From the NCBI GenBank assembly GCA_937900565.1, contig CALCFG010000136.1:10314-74313 (forward strand): a stretch of DNA of 64,000 nucleotides, read 5' to 3'. Below the pieces are notes generated by a model that was not told where the DNA came from, did not search any database, and saw only the letters and a list, made by a program, of their open reading frames with translations. Each line of letters opens with the position of its first letter. Within the stretch, counting starts at the first letter, position 1. The translations under genes were made by a program, and so were the position numbers. Of this stretch, positions 50,130 to 58,902 are shown piece by piece. This DNA is from an uncultured Erysipelotrichaceae bacterium. GTDB taxonomy: Bacteria; Bacillota_I; Bacilli_A; Erysipelotrichales; Erysipelotrichaceae.

Positions 50130-52658
50130 ATGAGTGATAATAAAGAACAATTAAGTCCAATGCTTGCGCATTGGCGTAGTGTTAAAGATAGTCAAAAAGA
50201 TGCCATCGTCCTTTATCGTGCGGGGGATTTTTATGAAATGTTTTTTGAGGATGCATTGCTTGCCTCCAGTGAATTGGATTTGGTATTAACCGGTAAAAAT
50301 GCCGGATTAAAAGAAAAAGCACCAATGTGTGGGGTACCTGCCCGCAGTGTTAATCAATACATACAAAAGTTAGTTCAATTGGGTCATAAAGTTGCCATTG
50401 TGGAACAAATGGAAGATCCTAAAACTGCAAAAGGAATGGTAAAACGTGATGTCATTCGTATTGTTACGCCGGGTACCTTTGTAGAAGTTGAAGATGACAA
50501 AACAACCATTACAATTGGGTCCTTGGTTGATAATGGTATTGGTTATTTATTAACGCTGGTAGATATGGCCAGTGGGTATGTTTGTATTAAACGATTGGAA
50601 CACCAATTGGCGAGTGTAATTCAAGAGATTAAAGTCAATAACTGTAAAGAAATTATTGTCAATCAAACGATTGGTGAGACGAATTTGCAAGGGCTTCGTC
50701 AGGTCAGTGGTTTGACAATTTCTTATTGTGAAGAAAATAAATTAAAAGATAGTTATGTACCATTAATTGGCAGTGATGATGTCTTTATTAAATTAGGGTG
50801 CGCTATTTTATTTAATTATTTAGAAATTACACAAAAGACTTTATTGGCGCATCTACAACCGATAGAAATCATTGACTATGCCCAACAAATGAAGCTTGAT
50901 TATGCTTCTTTGGTGAATTTGGAGTTAACCAGTGCTCCACATTCACAATCGAATATGTGTTTATGGACTTATATGGATCATTGTCAAAGTGCAATGGGGT
51001 CAAGGCTATTAAAAAAATGGATTGAAAGTCCTTTATTAAACGAATCTGTTATCAATCATCGTTTAGAACAAGTGACGTTTTTAGTAAATAATGTTTTATT
51101 AAGGGCTTCTTTAAAAGAGACTTTGGCTAAAATATACGATATTCAACGGTTATGCGCGCGTTTAGCCATGAATACTATCCATCCAATGGATTTATTGCGC
51201 TTAGGTAAAACATTGGAAGTCTTACCTGACTTAAAACGTTTATTATCTGATCCTTTGTTTAATGAATATACCCAATTTGATACATACGACAATTTGTGTC
51301 ATGAAATACTGTCCGGATTAGTGGAAAATCCGCCATTATCCAGTAAAGAAGGGGGTATTTTTAATCCTGGTTATAACGAAGCATTGGATGAAATCAAATC
51401 CGCCATTTCTAATAACAAACAATGGTTATTGGATTATGAATCCAGTCAAAAAGAATTAACCGGGATTAAAAATTTACGTATCGTTTATTCGCGTAATTTT
51501 GGTTATTGTTTGGAAGTAAGTAAAGGTCAAGTTAATCAAGTCAAAGAAGAATATGGTTACATAAGACGCCAAACATTAACCAATGTGGAACGTTACACTA
51601 CCAATGCTTTAAAGGAACACGAAGACTTATTAATTAATGGCCAAAGTAAAGCCGTTGCTTTAGAATCTCAACTATTTGATGCGTTAAAAGATAAAGCCAA
51701 ACAATATGTTTATCAATTCCAACGCATTGCTTCTTGTATTGCGACGATGGATTGTTTGTATGCATTATCCATTGTAAGTAGTCAAAAAGGTTTTACGCGA
51801 CCTACTTTTGGTAAAAACTGTGTTATTAATCAAGGTAAACATCCATTATTGGATGAATTAATGAAGCGCCAAAGCATTGGTAATGATGTTAATATTGATG
51901 CTTCCCATTGCATTCAACTAATTACTGGGCCTAACATGGGTGGTAAATCCACATATATGCGTATGGTTGCCATTACCAGTGTCATGGCACAAATGGGTTG
52001 CTTCATCTTAGCTAAACAAGCGATGTTACCTTTGTATGATGCCATCTATACACGCATTGGTGCTTCCGATGACTTAAGCAGTGGGCAATCGACATTTATG
52101 GTCGAGATGAATGAGGCGAATTATGCCTTACGGCATGCTACAAAGCATAGTCTGATTATATTTGATGAAATTGGTCGTGGTACAAGTACGTATGATGGAA
52201 TGGCATTAGCACAAGGAATGATTGAATTCATTGCCAATAACATTCATGCCAACACCTTATTTTCTACCCATTATCATGAATTAACCCATATTTCTGCAAG
52301 TGTTGATTGTGTTAATAACATCTATGCGAGCGTAAATGAACATGAAGATACGATTGAATTTACTTATAAGATTAAACAAGGTAATGCGGATCGTAGTTAC
52401 GGTATTCATGTTGCAAAACTTGCGAATTTACCCTATGAGGTTTTGGATAAAGCCAATCGTTTAGTGCATCAATTGGAAAGTAAACAAACCGTTATCCAAC
52501 CAAGTTTATTTGATCAACCGACGGAAGTGCAAACGATAGTTAAACCAAGTGAAACACTTAAGACTTTAGCCCAAATGGACCCTAACAATATAACTCCAAT
52601 GCAAGCTTTGCAATTGTTAGTTCAATTAAAAGAAATGGCAGAAAAAGAATATGAGTAA
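50130..52658 (+). CDS. mutS: DNA mismatch repair protein MutS
   Basis: This 842-residue protein recognises mismatches. The N-terminal mismatch-binding motif is GDFYEMFFEDA (Phe-x-Glu intercalation motif). The ATPase domain has Walker A GPNMGGKSTYMR, Walker B IIFDEIGRGTSTYDG and the signature segment GQSTFMVEM. A C-terminal helical tail contains LFDQP. I start it at 50130 rather than at an upstream TTG because MSDNKEQLSPML is the family-like N-terminus. The stop overlaps mutL by 8 bases. Confidence 0.96.
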   Translation: MSDNKEQLSPMLAHWRSVKDSQKDAIVLYRAGDFYEMFFEDALLASSELDLVLTGKNAGLKEKAPMCGVPARSVNQYIQKLVQLGHKVAIVEQMEDPKTAKGMVKRDVIRIVTPGTFVEVEDDKTTITIGSLVDNGIGYLLTLVDMASGYVCIKRLEHQLASVIQEIKVNNCKEIIVNQTIGETNLQGLRQVSGLTISYCEENKLKDSYVPLIGSDDVFIKLGCAILFNYLEITQKTLLAHLQPIEIIDYAQQMKLDYASLVNLELTSAPHSQSNMCLWTYMDHCQSAMGSRLLKKWIESPLLNESVINHRLEQVTFLVNNVLLRASLKETLAKIYDIQRLCARLAMNTIHPMDLLRLGKTLEVLPDLKRLLSDPLFNEYTQFDTYDNLCHEILSGLVENPPLSSKEGGIFNPGYNEALDEIKSAISNNKQWLLDYESSQKELTGIKNLRIVYSRNFGYCLEVSKGQVNQVKEEYGYIRRQTLTNVERYTTNALKEHEDLLINGQSKAVALESQLFDALKDKAKQYVYQFQRIASCIATMDCLYALSIVSSQKGFTRPTFGKNCVINQGKHPLLDELMKRQSIGNDVNIDASHCIQLITGPNMGGKSTYMRMVAITSVMAQMGCFILAKQAMLPLYDAIYTRIGASDDLSSGQSTFMVEMNEANYALRHATKHSLIIFDEIGRGTSTYDGMALAQGMIEFIANNIHANTLFSTHYHELTHISASVDCVNNIYASVNEHEDTIEFTYKIKQGNADRSYGIHVAKLANLPYEVLDKANRLVHQLESKQTVIQPSLFDQPTEVQTIVKPSETLKTLAQMDPNNITPMQALQLLVQLKEMAEKEYE

Positions 52659-54459
52659 TATTGCCATTTTAAGTCAACAATTAACCAATATGATTGCTGC
52701 CGGTGAAGTGGTTGAACGACCACTTCAAGTGGTTAAGGAGTTAGTAGAAAACAGTATTGATGCGAAAGCTAAAAATATTGAAATCACATTAAAAACTGGT
52801 GGTATCGAATTTATAGGCATTAAGGATGATGGATGTGGCATTGCTTACGATCAATTACCATTAGCTTTTATGCGTCATGCAACAAGTAAGATTAATGATG
52901 TTTCACAACTATTTCAGATTGAAACAATGGGATTTCGTGGTGAAGCTTTACCCAGTATTGCTTCCGTGGCTAAAGTAACTTGCGATAGTAATGATGGTAA
53001 GACAAGTGGCCGTTATGTTGTGGATAATGGTGAAGTCATTACGCATCAACCAATTGATTGTGATTTAGGTACTCATATTCGTGTTGAACATTTATTTGCA
53101 AAAGTTCCTGCACGATTAAAGCATTTAAAAAATGACCATTATGAACAATCTTTAATCGTAAATACTATTCAAAAAATGGCATTAATTAATTTGAATATTG
53201 CTTTTACATTAATTGCGGATGATCAAATATTATTTGAAAGTGATGGTAAAGGTAATATTGAAAATACGATCTTTGCTATCTATGGTAAAGCAGTGACACA
53301 ATCATTAATGCATTTTAAAGAGCAACAATTCGATATTGCCATACAAGGGGTTATTGCTGCCAGCCAATTTGGCCGCAGCAATAAAAACCAAATCACATTA
53401 AGTTTAAATGGTCGCTATATTCGACCCAATAAATTAATGGCAGTAATTTTAAGTGCAATTAAACAATATTATCCGGAAGGTAAATACCCGATTCTTGTCT
53501 TAAATGTGTCCATGGAATATGCCTTGGTGGATGTCAATGTGCATCCAAGTAAATTGGAAGTAAGAATATCTAAAGAAAATCAATTGGAATCCATGGTGTT
53601 TAATGCACTTGAAGCGACTCTTAGGCAAAGTAATACGTACATTGAATATGCACCAATTGTTGATAGAGAACCGATAGCATCAAGCACCGCTAAAGAAACG
53701 ATTCAATATAATCATCAACAAGTAAATAAACCAAGTCAAATGAGTTTGGATTTTAGCGTACCACTAGTAAATCCGTTGGTATCTAATGCGCCATACCAAC
53801 CGCATCCGCAAACCAAAGAGTCTGCAATAACCCCTATTGTAGAAACTGTTAATGAAGTAAAGAGTCAATTTAATTCATCACTTACCAACAAATCCCCATT
53901 AACTTTAATTGGTCAAATGCATGGGAAATTCATATTAGCCAGTGATGAAAGTGGGTTGGTGATTATTGATCAACACGCAGCTCAAGAAAGGGTACATTAT
54001 GAACAAATCCGTTCATTAATGCTTAATAATAAGCAAAGTTATCCACTACTTTCTCCAATATTGATACCATTTAATCAATCCAATGAATCTACATTGCATT
54101 TTGTAAATCAAAAAGTCGCCTCAATTGGACTTAAATTTGAAAATTTTGGTAATAATGAATGGGTATTAAGGGAAGTACCGAGTTGGGCAAAAGATATTCA
54201 ACAAGCGCAATTCTATAATGATTTAATTAATGATGTTTTATTGGATAAATCCATTAATTTAGAAGAAGTGTTAAGGGATAAAATCGCGTCAAAAGCATGT
54301 AAAAGTAGTATTAAATTTAATCAATACCTTGATCTTTATCAACAACAACAAGTGATTAATGAACTTTTTACGTGTTGTGACCCTTATGCTTGCCCACATG
54401 GACGACCTATTGCGATTCATATTAGTGATAAACAATTGGAAAAGGAATTTAGTCGATGA
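52651..54459 (+). CDS. mutL: DNA mismatch repair endonuclease MutL
   Basis: This 602-residue protein has a GHKL ATPase domain with IAAGEVVERP, VKELVENSIDA and GFRGEALPSIAS. A Pro/Gln/Ser-rich linker (about 340-420) follows, then a C-terminal endonuclease domain with metal motif DQHAAQERVHYE plus ACKSS and CPHGRP. The presence of the endonuclease motif implies nicking-type repair without MutH, as in most Bacillota. It overlaps both mutS and miaA. Confidence 0.95.
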   Translation: MSNIAILSQQLTNMIAAGEVVERPLQVVKELVENSIDAKAKNIEITLKTGGIEFIGIKDDGCGIAYDQLPLAFMRHATSKINDVSQLFQIETMGFRGEALPSIASVAKVTCDSNDGKTSGRYVVDNGEVITHQPIDCDLGTHIRVEHLFAKVPARLKHLKNDHYEQSLIVNTIQKMALINLNIAFTLIADDQILFESDGKGNIENTIFAIYGKAVTQSLMHFKEQQFDIAIQGVIAASQFGRSNKNQITLSLNGRYIRPNKLMAVILSAIKQYYPEGKYPILVLNVSMEYALVDVNVHPSKLEVRISKENQLESMVFNALEATLRQSNTYIEYAPIVDREPIASSTAKETIQYNHQQVNKPSQMSLDFSVPLVNPLVSNAPYQPHPQTKESAITPIVETVNEVKSQFNSSLTNKSPLTLIGQMHGKFILASDESGLVIIDQHAAQERVHYEQIRSLMLNNKQSYPLLSPILIPFNQSNESTLHFVNQKVASIGLKFENFGNNEWVLREVPSWAKDIQQAQFYNDLINDVLLDKSINLEEVLRDKIASKACKSSIKFNQYLDLYQQQQVINELFTCCDPYACPHGRPIAIHISDKQLEKEFSR

Positions 54460-55385
54460 AAAAAATATTAGTCATTGCTGGACCAACTGCTTCTGGCAAA
54501 ACCAGTTTATCCATTGAACTTGCGAAACGACTTAATGGGGAAATCATTAGCGGGGACTCTATTCAACAATATATTGGTTTGGATATTGGTTCAGGTAAAG
54601 TAACACGCGAAGAAATGCAAGGGATAAAGCATCACTTAATTGATATAAAAACACCGTTAGAAAACAGTGATGTGGCATCATTTCAAATGCAAGCACGTGC
54701 TTGCATTGATCAAATTACTTCGTTAAATAAATTGCCAATAGTTTGTGGTGGAACAGGGTTATACATCAAAGCATTGCTTTATGATTATCAATTTAAGAAT
54801 GAATCACCATTAGATGCAGACAATCAACAAAAAATCGATTTATTAACCAATGAACAACTCTATGATTGGTTGATGCTATTGGATCCAACGAGTGCAACTA
54901 AAATTCATTTAAATAATCGTGTGCGTTTACAACGCGCCATTACCATTGCATTAACAAGTAAGCAAACTAAGAGTGAACAAGAAAGCGCACAATTGCATCA
55001 ACCAATCTATGATGCTTATTCTATCTGTTTATCTTGGCCAAGAGCTACTATCCGAACGCGTATTTCACAACGCGTTGATAGTATGGTAGAGAATGGATTG
55101 GTTCAAGAAATCCAAAACCTTTTGTCCAATGGAGTAAGCTTTAATGATGCATGCATGAAGGGAATTGGTTATAAGGAATTTGCTAACTACTTTAATGGAA
55201 ATGCAAGTTTAGAAGAATGCATTCAACAAGTTAAAACGCATTCCTGTCAATTTGCTAAACGGCAGGAGACATTCTTTCGCCATCAGTTTGAAAATATGCA
55301 ATGGTTAGATATGACCACGTTAAATATAGATAATGAAGTAGAAAGGATTAAAGCATGGTTGAATGCAACAGAAGTGCACTCTTAA
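54456..55385 (+). CDS. miaA: tRNA dimethylallyltransferase
   Basis: This 309-residue enzyme adds dimethylallyl to A37 of tRNAs reading U-starting codons. The P-loop is GPTASGKTSLS, with ISGDSIQQYIGLDIGSGK and later CGGTGLYIKAL. Length and start are normal. It overlaps mutL by 4 bases and tcdA by 31, so the operon mutS-mutL-miaA-tcdA is tightly packed. Confidence 0.95.
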   Translation: MKKILVIAGPTASGKTSLSIELAKRLNGEIISGDSIQQYIGLDIGSGKVTREEMQGIKHHLIDIKTPLENSDVASFQMQARACIDQITSLNKLPIVCGGTGLYIKALLYDYQFKNESPLDADNQQKIDLLTNEQLYDWLMLLDPTSATKIHLNNRVRLQRAITIALTSKQTKSEQESAQLHQPIYDAYSICLSWPRATIRTRISQRVDSMVENGLVQEIQNLLSNGVSFNDACMKGIGYKEFANYFNGNASLEECIQQVKTHSCQFAKRQETFFRHQFENMQWLDMTTLNIDNEVERIKAWLNATEVHS

Positions 55386-56032
55386 TTGGTGAAGATGCAA
55401 TCAATAAGCTAGTCAATAGCCATGTTATGGTGATTGGCTTAGGCGGAGTCGGTGGCTTTTGTGTGGAAGCTTTGGCGCGCAGTGGTGTAGGTGAATTAAC
55501 TTTAGTGGATTATGATAGGGTTGATTTAAGCAACTGCAATCGGCAAATTATTGCGACAACGACAAGTGTGGGAGAATATAAAACGGATTTATTTTTAAAA
55601 CGTATTCAAGATATTAATCCTAATATTAAAGTGAATTTATATACTGAAAAATATCAGGATTATCAAGTGGAAGCTTCGTTAGATTATATTGTAGATTGCA
55701 TGGATGATGTAAAATCTAAAGTAAATTTAATGGCCAAAGCCAATGCATTAAATATTCCATTACTTACAGTATGTGGAACTGCGCGTAAAAGCAATCCATT
55801 AAAATTAAAAGTGACGCGATTAGATAAAACCGAAAATGATCCATTAGCTAAAGCTGTACGTACATTAGCGCGTAAAAATAATATATCCATTAAAAATAAA
55901 GCTATCTATTCTACAGAAAGTGCTATTGATATGGTGGAAGGGTATCCGTTACCAAGTATGATTTTTGTACCTTCGGTAGCTGGAGTATTAGCAGCACAAA
56001 CTTGTGTGATGGATATTATCACAAATAAGTGA
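55355..56032 (+). CDS. tcdA: tRNA threonylcarbamoyladenosine dehydratase (TcdA/CsdL)
   Basis: This 225-residue E1-like enzyme activates t6A37 in tRNA to its cyclic form. It has the nucleotide motif VIGLGGVGGFCVEALARSG, then LVDYDRVDLSNCNRQI and YIVDCMDDVKSK. It is distinguished from ThiF/MoeB by length and by the YgdL-like segment ARKNNI. The start inside miaA follows AAAGG. Both this protein and MiaA act on position 37 of tRNA, which fits their pairing. Confidence 0.9.
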   Translation: MVECNRSALLIGEDAINKLVNSHVMVIGLGGVGGFCVEALARSGVGELTLVDYDRVDLSNCNRQIIATTTSVGEYKTDLFLKRIQDINPNIKVNLYTEKYQDYQVEASLDYIVDCMDDVKSKVNLMAKANALNIPLLTVCGTARKSNPLKLKVTRLDKTENDPLAKAVRTLARKNNISIKNKAIYSTESAIDMVEGYPLPSMIFVPSVAGVLAAQTCVMDIITNK

Positions 56033-56111
56033 ACTTACACATAATATGCAATTCACTTAACAGAATTAATTACTTTGGTAAAATAGAACAAACAGAAAGG
56101 AAGAGGTATTT

Positions 56112-56831
56112 ATGAGTCAATATTATTCATATGAAGGTGAAATTAGCGAAAGCTCATATCGTTCTTTTTATTTAAAAACTTATGGCAAAATGGCATTGGG
56201 ATTATTAATCACCGCTGCTGTTGCTTTTGTAAGTTATATCGATTTAATTAATAATTGGGAAAATAGTTTTACAATTAAAATGATTAGTGGCATGGGACTA
56301 TTGGTAATTATTATGTTGCAATTGGGATTAGCGATGTTTATGAATATGCGGTTAACCAATATGAGCGCAACAGCCGCACGTTTAAGTTTCTTTGCTTATT
56401 GTGCAATTACCGGAATAACGTTTTCAATTTTGCCATTGTCTTTTGGAGTTGGAACAGTATTTACAGCTGTGGCATTTACTGCGGTTTTATTTATTAATTT
56501 GTTGATTATTGGAATGACGACTAAAGTAGATATTACGCGTTTTTCAGGAATATTACTTGCGGGTTTGATTACAATGATTGTTATGAGTTTTGCGTCATTT
56601 TTTATTCGTGGAACATTCTTTGCGCAAATCTATGATTACATTGGAGTATTTGTATTTATGGGATTAACCGCATGGGATGCACAAAACCTAAAACGTTATT
56701 ATGTGTATTCAACATCGGATCGCCGTTTAGTTTCCAACTTTGCAACTTTTGCTGCATTCCAATTATATTTAGACTTTATTAACTTGTTCTTAAGAATATT
56801 ATCTATCTTTGCACGAAATAAAGATAATTAA
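56112..56831 (+). CDS. Bax inhibitor-1/YccA family membrane protein
   Basis: This 239-residue protein has seven hydrophobic helices and the family features: a Tyr/Ser-rich N-terminus, YLKTYGKMALGLLITAA as the first helix, and FVFMGLTAWDAQNLKRYY with the acidic residue that in YetJ gates calcium leakage. The final segment NFATFAAFQLYLDFINLFL is diagnostic. It starts behind AAAGGAAGAGG and is monocistronic, with its own terminator. Confidence 0.92.
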   Translation: MSQYYSYEGEISESSYRSFYLKTYGKMALGLLITAAVAFVSYIDLINNWENSFTIKMISGMGLLVIIMLQLGLAMFMNMRLTNMSATAARLSFFAYCAITGITFSILPLSFGVGTVFTAVAFTAVLFINLLIIGMTTKVDITRFSGILLAGLITMIVMSFASFFIRGTFFAQIYDYIGVFVFMGLTAWDAQNLKRYYVYSTSDRRLVSNFATFAAFQLYLDFINLFLRILSIFARNKDN

Positions 56832-56834
56832 TGT

Positions 56835-56857
56835 AAACGTCCTTCGGGACGTTTTTT
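56835..56857 (+). terminator. Rho-independent terminator with TTCG loop
   Basis: AAACGTCC / GGACGTTT is an 8-bp stem closed by the very stable TTCG tetraloop, followed by T's. Confidence 0.92.
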
Positions 56858-56951
56858 TGAAACTTAAATGTACTTGTTTCATAAATAAATGATTTAAAAC
56901 TAATGCTTAAATTAATACTTTGTTACAATTAAAACAAGAAATGAGGTAACT

Positions 56952-57947
56952 ATGAGTAATTTAAATATTAATAAGATTCATTTGGATGAACCGTTGAATT
57001 GTTATCATAACAATTCAATAGTTATTAAATCTGTTTATCTAATTGCATTAATCGTTACGTTTATTGTATCGAAACCAGTCTTTGTAATATTGTTGATTCT
57101 TGGGCTGATTTTATATCACGTACGCATTGTACCGCAAGCAAGAGCTTGTGTAATTGAACGTTTGGGCGCATATCATAAAACTTGGGAAACAGGATTGCAT
57201 GTATTGTTACCGATTGTTGACCATATAGCTGCAGAAATGTCATTAAAAGAAATCGTATTAGATTTCGAGCCGCAACCTGTTATCACCAAAGATAATGTCA
57301 CAATGCAAATTGATACGGTTGTGTATTGCCAAATCATGAATCCTAAATTATATGCGTATGGGGTTGAACGCCCAATAAGTGCGTTAGGGAATATTACTGC
57401 AACCACACTAAGAAATTTAGTGGGTGATTTGGAATTGGATGAAACACTTACTTCAAGGGATATGATCAATGATAAGATGCGTGTTATCTTGGATGAAGCC
57501 ACCGACCCATGGGGTATCAAGGTAAACAGGGTAGAAATTAAAAATATTTTACCGCCAAAAGATATTCAAGAGTCAATGGAAAAACAAATGCGCGCAGAAC
57601 GTGAACGTCGTGAAAAAATATTGCAAGCTGAAGGCGATAAAAAGTCAGCGGTTTTAATTGCTGAAGGTGAAAAAGAGGCAATGGTATTGCGCGCGGTTGC
57701 TAAAAAAGAAGCGATGATTGCTGAAGCGGAGGGCGTTGCAGAATCGTTGCGATTGGAAGCTCAAGCTAAAGCAGATGCTATTCGCTTAATTAATGATGCA
57801 AATCCAAGCAAGCAATATTTAACATTACAAAGTTATGAAGCGCTCGAAAAAGTTGCAAATGGCCAAGCGACCAAATTAATCGTACCAAGTGATATTCAAG
57901 ATGTTGCAGGAACACTGGCTGCCTTAAGTGAAACAATTAAGAATTAA
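56952..57947 (+). CDS. SPFH/band-7 domain protein (stomatin/QmcA-like)
   Basis: This 331-residue protein has an N-terminal pair of hydrophobic segments (about 25-55), a band-7 domain with RACVIERLGAYHKTWETGLH and VEIKNILPPKDIQESMEKQM, and a charged coiled coil with repeats such as AEGEKEA. A C-terminal Gln/Ala/Ser stretch follows. Such proteins form membrane microdomain scaffolds and often regulate proteases; no NfeD partner is adjacent. The ribosome site is ATGAGG. The lipoprotein gene follows 4 bases later. Confidence 0.92.
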   Translation: MSNLNINKIHLDEPLNCYHNNSIVIKSVYLIALIVTFIVSKPVFVILLILGLILYHVRIVPQARACVIERLGAYHKTWETGLHVLLPIVDHIAAEMSLKEIVLDFEPQPVITKDNVTMQIDTVVYCQIMNPKLYAYGVERPISALGNITATTLRNLVGDLELDETLTSRDMINDKMRVILDEATDPWGIKVNRVEIKNILPPKDIQESMEKQMRAERERREKILQAEGDKKSAVLIAEGEKEAMVLRAVAKKEAMIAEAEGVAESLRLEAQAKADAIRLINDANPSKQYLTLQSYEALEKVANGQATKLIVPSDIQDVAGTLAALSETIKN

Positions 57948-57951
57948 CCGT

Positions 57952-58683
57952 ATGATAAAGCAGTTAGCAATTATTTTAGTTAGTCTATTTATGATTTCTG
58001 GTTGTCTAAAGAAGGCGGAAGAAGTGATTGTTCCAAACGTAGTGCCAACCTCCATTCCTTCACCAACACCGATATGTGAACCGCTTGAAGAAAATTTTAA
58101 ATTATTATTAGTGGGTGATAGTATCACAGAAGGTACATTTACTTCATCTTATCCGAGTGAATTACAAAAATTGGTTGGAGAAGATTATGAAGTACTTAAT
58201 TTTGGGGTAAGTGGCAGTAGCGCAGCTGATAGCGCGCAATTTCCTTACCGCAGTACGGATGTCTATGAAAAATCATTACAGCAAGAAAACGTAATAAGTA
58301 TAGTTTTGATGTTTGGGACGAATGATACGTCCGTTAATTCATGGATAGATAGGGATTCTTTTAAAATAGCTTACATTGATTTAGTGGATGATTATTTACA
58401 ATCTTACCCAGATGCCAAGCTTTATTTATGCACAATCTCGCAGGCCTTTTATTTAGAAGGACATCAGGAGGGTGAAGCTGAATATGGGATTCAACCGGAT
58501 ATAGTAGTTATTGTTAATGAAGTAATTCATGAAGTCGCTAATGAATATCAGTTACCATTAATTGATGTGTTTGCATTGACGAACGCGAATAATCCATGGT
58601 TCTTTGATGATGGCATTCATCCAAATGCTGATGGGAATATTGCAATTGCCAATCTGGTTTATCAAACAATTACTAGTGATTAA
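57952..58683 (+). CDS. SGNH/GDSL-family hydrolase lipoprotein
   Basis: This 243-residue secreted lipoprotein has lipobox ISGC (about Cys18), a Pro/Thr-rich linker, and the SGNH blocks GDSITEG (catalytic Ser), FGVSGSSAAD, GTNDTS and DDGIHPNADG (catalytic Asp and His). It probably acts as an esterase on cell-surface polysaccharide or lipid. I start it at 57952; a GTG at 57928 inside the upstream gene is also possible. There is no separate ribosome site, so it may be coupled to the band-7 gene. Confidence 0.88.
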   Translation: MIKQLAIILVSLFMISGCLKKAEEVIVPNVVPTSIPSPTPICEPLEENFKLLLVGDSITEGTFTSSYPSELQKLVGEDYEVLNFGVSGSSAADSAQFPYRSTDVYEKSLQQENVISIVLMFGTNDTSVNSWIDRDSFKIAYIDLVDDYLQSYPDAKLYLCTISQAFYLEGHQEGEAEYGIQPDIVVIVNEVIHEVANEYQLPLIDVFALTNANNPWFFDDGIHPNADGNIAIANLVYQTITSD

Positions 58684-58870
58684 TTAAACCACGGTAAGGT
58701 ATTTAGTATATTAAAAGTATGGAAAGAGATATTATTAAGACAATAGATTTGATGCTTACGATTATTCAAATTTAAAAAAAACATCCAGATTGAAGTGATT
58801 ATGTTGGATGTTGTATAGCGGATTTACCGAATTAACGGATAATGAACCCAAACAATTTTTTAATAAAAAT
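58684..58870. other. Intergenic region with a possible tiny gene remnant
   Basis: An ATG at 58719 opens only about 18 codons (MERDIIKTIDLMLTIIQI). Later, in another frame, GFTELTDNEPKQFF is readable. This looks like the relic of a small protein, but no family is recognised and base composition alone could produce it. Nothing else is seen. Confidence 0.25.
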
Positions 58871-58893
58871 AAGGGAGTGAATTTCACTCCCTT
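58871..58893 (-). terminator. Rho-independent terminator of metG
   Basis: AAGGGAGTG / CACTCCCTT form a 9-bp perfect stem with a 5-base loop; read on the minus strand it is followed by a T-rich run. It lies 10 bases after the metG stop. Confidence 0.9.
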
Positions 58894-58902
58894 GAGTAGT
58901 TA

